Assembly (NCBI GenBank): GCA_002685335.1
Contig: NYWY01000032.1
Coordinates: 1-8,619, forward strand
Origin: Planctomycetaceae bacterium
GTDB lineage: Bacteria > Planctomycetota > Phycisphaerae > Phycisphaerales > SM1A02
Length of the DNA: 8,619 nucleotides
Direction of reading: 5' to 3'
Shown: piece by piece, positions 7,088 to 8,619 of the stretch
How the letters are laid out: each line of letters begins with the position of its first letter
How positions within the stretch are numbered: the stretch's first letter is position 1
Notes under the pieces: generated by a model
What the model was told of the DNA's origin: nothing
The model's input: the letters and a program-made list of their open reading frames with translations, nothing else
Database searches by the model: none
Translations under genes and position numbers: made by a program

Positions 7088-8619
7088 ATGAATAACCACG
7101 ACCTCGAACGACCGGTGGACAAGGTCCTGGTCCTTCTCGGAATCCTCGCCACGCCACTTTCGGCCTACGGCGGGTCGCCTGTTCGGACGGAAACCGAGGA
7201 CACCTGGTTCATCACCCGCGCCGCGTCCGTGACCTTGAAGTCAGCGCCGCCCTCATCCGCCAACTATCCCGTGCTGGAGCTGGAGTCCGGGCTGCCGATC
7301 CTGCTCGGCCCCCACGAGTCCGGTGAATGGGCGCCGGTCCGTCTGATCGGTCCGGCCCTTGAATCCGTTCGCGGACTCATCGCCCTCGGCCCGTCGGTTC
7401 TGGTGGAGAACGGGATCGCGGTGGTCGAGACCTCGACCCTGATGTACGCCCCGAATCTACGGGCCATCCGGAACGGACGGCCCGAGCCTCGGCGTTCCTG
7501 GAACGACCTGACACGACTTGCACCGGGTGAGACCATCCGGATCGTCGACCGATTCCAGGCCGAAGGGAATGACTGGGCCACCGTGGCCCCGCCCGAACAT
7601 GCGGTTCTCTGGGTAAACCCGTCGCACCTGCGACCGGCGGAGGCGGAAGAGGTCCCCGCGCTCCACGAGCAGGCAACCGTGGCCGCGATGATCGAAGATC
7701 GCTGGAAGGCGACGCAAGAGGCTCTTCTCGCGGATGCGAGCGACCTCGAGGAATGGCCGGAGCTTCCCGGCGGTGCCGTCGCGCGACCGACCGAACGGTT
7801 TCCCGCCACGCTGCCGGACAATCCCGTCCCCACCGAAGAGATCGAGGGTGATTGGTTCGTCGCGAACCGGAAATCACTCGATGTCCGAGTCGAGACCGAT
7901 GGCCGCCCGGGATACACGGTGCGCACGATCGCCGACGGGGACCCGGTTCTGGTGATCGACATCAGAGACCTCAACGCCGTGGTGGCGCTCGAAGGCTCAC
8001 TCGCCGATCTCAAGGGGCTGGTCCGAGTCGACGACGCGGTTGAAATCGACGGTGACGTCGCACGAATCGTCTCCCCCACTGATGTCCTCGCCCCGAATGC
8101 GAAATCAATCGGCGAAGACGGCCGCCCCAATCCGATGCGATGCTGGGGTGCCATGGCCAGCGTCAACGCGGGCGACGAGTTGAAGATCCTCGATCGGTTC
8201 GAAAAGATGGGGCGGCCGTGGATCATCGTCGAGCCACCATCGAACGCCACGGTTGAAATCCTGCTCGGCCGGCTGCGACCGGCCAGGGCGGAAGAGATTC
8301 CGTCGAACACTCCCGCCGAACCCCCCATCGTCAGTGAACCCGTGGTGGTGGACCCGGCTGAAACTCCGGCCGGAAGCCCCGAAGAAGTCGTCGATGCTGC
8401 CCCCGCTGAGACGCCGGAATCAACGGAAACCACCGCGCCGGCCGTCGTCGCCCCCGTGGTCCCAGTGGCCCCAGTGGCCCCCGTCGTGACGACGACTGAA
8501 ACGCCCGCCGCCGCCTCGACGCCCGAGGAGACTGCAGCCCCCGAAGAAGTGGCGGCCCCCGAAGAGGTGGCGGCCCCCGAAGAGGTGGCAGCCCCCGAAG
8601 AGGTGGCGGCCCCCGAAGA
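7088..8619 (+). CDS. Exported protein with duplicated SH3-like module and low-complexity acidic tail, 3'-truncated
   Basis: The frame stays open to the window end (510 codons); its stop lies outside. An in-frame TAG at 7076 makes ATG 7088 the first possible start; no clear ribosome site precedes it. Residues 13-26 are a hydrophobic signal core with a likely signal-peptidase I site after LSA (near 26). Two similar modules follow, about W40-P190 and W256-P405. Shared blocks are WFIxxR/WFVxxR, APN near 121/335, GRPxP (131/346), W138/W353, IVDRF/ILDRF (152/367), W163/W378 with APPEHA/EPPSNA, and LRPAEAEEVP/LRPARAEEIP (181/396). Patterns such as LxxGxxIxIVDRF..W..V..WVxxxxL recall bacterial SH3 domains, which often bind cell-wall or peptide ligands. 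A helical linker (about 191-230) joins the modules. From 406 the protein is Pro/Ala/Glu/Thr/Val-rich and ends in AAPEEV repeats. I do not recognise the gene; envelope attachment is an inference. A 389-codon antisense frame is a shadow. Confidence 0.85.
   Translation, partial: MNNHDLERPVDKVLVLLGILATPLSAYGGSPVRTETEDTWFITRAASVTLKSAPPSSANYPVLELESGLPILLGPHESGEWAPVRLIGPALESVRGLIALGPSVLVENGIAVVETSTLMYAPNLRAIRNGRPEPRRSWNDLTRLAPGETIRIVDRFQAEGNDWATVAPPEHAVLWVNPSHLRPAEAEEVPALHEQATVAAMIEDRWKATQEALLADASDLEEWPELPGGAVARPTERFPATLPDNPVPTEEIEGDWFVANRKSLDVRVETDGRPGYTVRTIADGDPVLVIDIRDLNAVVALEGSLADLKGLVRVDDAVEIDGDVARIVSPTDVLAPNAKSIGEDGRPNPMRCWGAMASVNAGDELKILDRFEKMGRPWIIVEPPSNATVEILLGRLRPARAEEIPSNTPAEPPIVSEPVVVDPAETPAGSPEEVVDAAPAETPESTETTAPAVVAPVVPVAPVAPVVTTTETPAAASTPEETAAPEEVAAPEEVAAPEEVAAPEEVAAPE
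7205..7657 (+). repeat. First copy of the duplicated SH3-like module (coding)
   Basis: Encodes residues 40-190 of the exported protein, from WFITR to LRPAEAEEVP. It aligns almost without gaps with the second copy at an offset of 214-216 residues. Each copy seems to hold two SH3-like halves (about 40-90 and 113-185). The copies have diverged at DNA level, so the duplication is old. Confidence 0.7.
7853..8302 (+). repeat. Second copy of the duplicated SH3-like module (coding)
   Basis: Encodes residues 256-405, from WFVANR to LRPARAEEIP. The key tryptophans (256, 353, 378), the DRF motif (369-371) and the closing LRPA motif match the first copy. A unique cysteine at 352 replaces the serine of copy one. 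Confidence 0.7.
8456..8482 (+). repeat. Three 9-bp direct repeats encoding V-V/A-P
   Basis: GTGGTCCCA, GTGGCCCCA and GTGGCCCCC occur in tandem (8456-8464, 8465-8473, 8474-8482). They encode Val-Val/Ala-Pro triplets in the proline-rich tail, a typical extended, unstructured spacer. Confidence 0.75.
8534..8619 (+). repeat. 18-bp tandem repeats encoding AAPEEV, cut by the window end
   Basis: Four complete units (8534-8551, 8552-8569, 8570-8587, 8588-8605) and a 14-bp partial unit (8606-8619) follow the pattern GCRGCCCCCGARGARGTG. They differ only at synonymous third positions. The array encodes AAPEEV hexapeptides and probably continues beyond the window. Near-identity suggests recent expansion by slippage or recombination. 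Confidence 0.92.

Noticed and set aside
5574..7091. A 505-codon plus-strand open frame opposite the TolC-family gene
   Set aside because: Antisense shadow: highly charged, low-motif translation with no ribosome site, over a gene with clear OEP repeats.
7264..8433. A 389-codon open frame on the minus strand in the right end
   Set aside because: Its product is Ser/Thr/Arg/Gly-rich with no domains. The opposite plus-strand frame is longer, starts with a signal peptide and has an internal domain duplication, which a shadow would not show.
1..8619. CRISPR arrays, tRNA/rRNA genes, insertion sequences, defence or biosynthetic systems
   Set aside because: I saw no spaced direct repeats, cloverleaf-like segments, transposase motifs or terminal inverted repeats. 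The only tandem repeats are in-frame coding repeats at the right edge.

Overview
The window is GC-rich, densely coding bacterial chromosome with strong G/C preference at third codon positions. Two proteins carry lipoprotein signals and one is a TolC-type outer-membrane channel, so the cell is Gram-negative or diderm. The overall style (weak or missing Shine-Dalgarno sequences before several genes, long N-terminal extensions, an SH3-like secreted protein with an acidic Pro/Ala tail) would suit a Planctomycetota/Phycisphaerae-like bacterium, but no marker gene fixes this and it is a low-confidence guess.

Left part (1-2993, plus strand): two histidine-utilisation genes in tandem. The first is a 5'-truncated MIO-type ammonia-lyase (HutH), cut by the window edge. 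The second is a complete urocanate hydratase (HutU). Together they carry out the first two steps of histidine breakdown, L-histidine to urocanate to 4-imidazolone-5-propionate. HutI and the later steps are not in view.

Middle (2994-5141): a 433-bp non-coding stretch with small inverted repeats, then a DUF3313-type lipoprotein gene with a strong ribosome binding site. A perfect 13-bp GC-rich hairpin follows and serves as the shared terminator of two convergent transcripts. From the right, on the minus strand, comes a full-length Sua5-type threonylcarbamoyl-AMP synthase (tRNA t6A synthesis). It starts at GTG 4 nt after the stop of the gene upstream of it.

Right part (5139-8619): a TolC-family outer-membrane efflux lipoprotein on the minus strand, forming a probable two-gene operon with sua5. 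Across a 101-bp divergent intergenic region lies a plus-strand gene that stays open to the window end (510 codons visible). It encodes an exported protein with two tandem copies of a ~150-residue SH3-like module at a constant ~215-residue offset, then a low-complexity Pro/Ala/Glu tail ending in 18-bp repeats that the window edge cuts. This unrecognised protein is the most interesting item. I see no mobile element, CRISPR array, RNA gene or obvious defence system.
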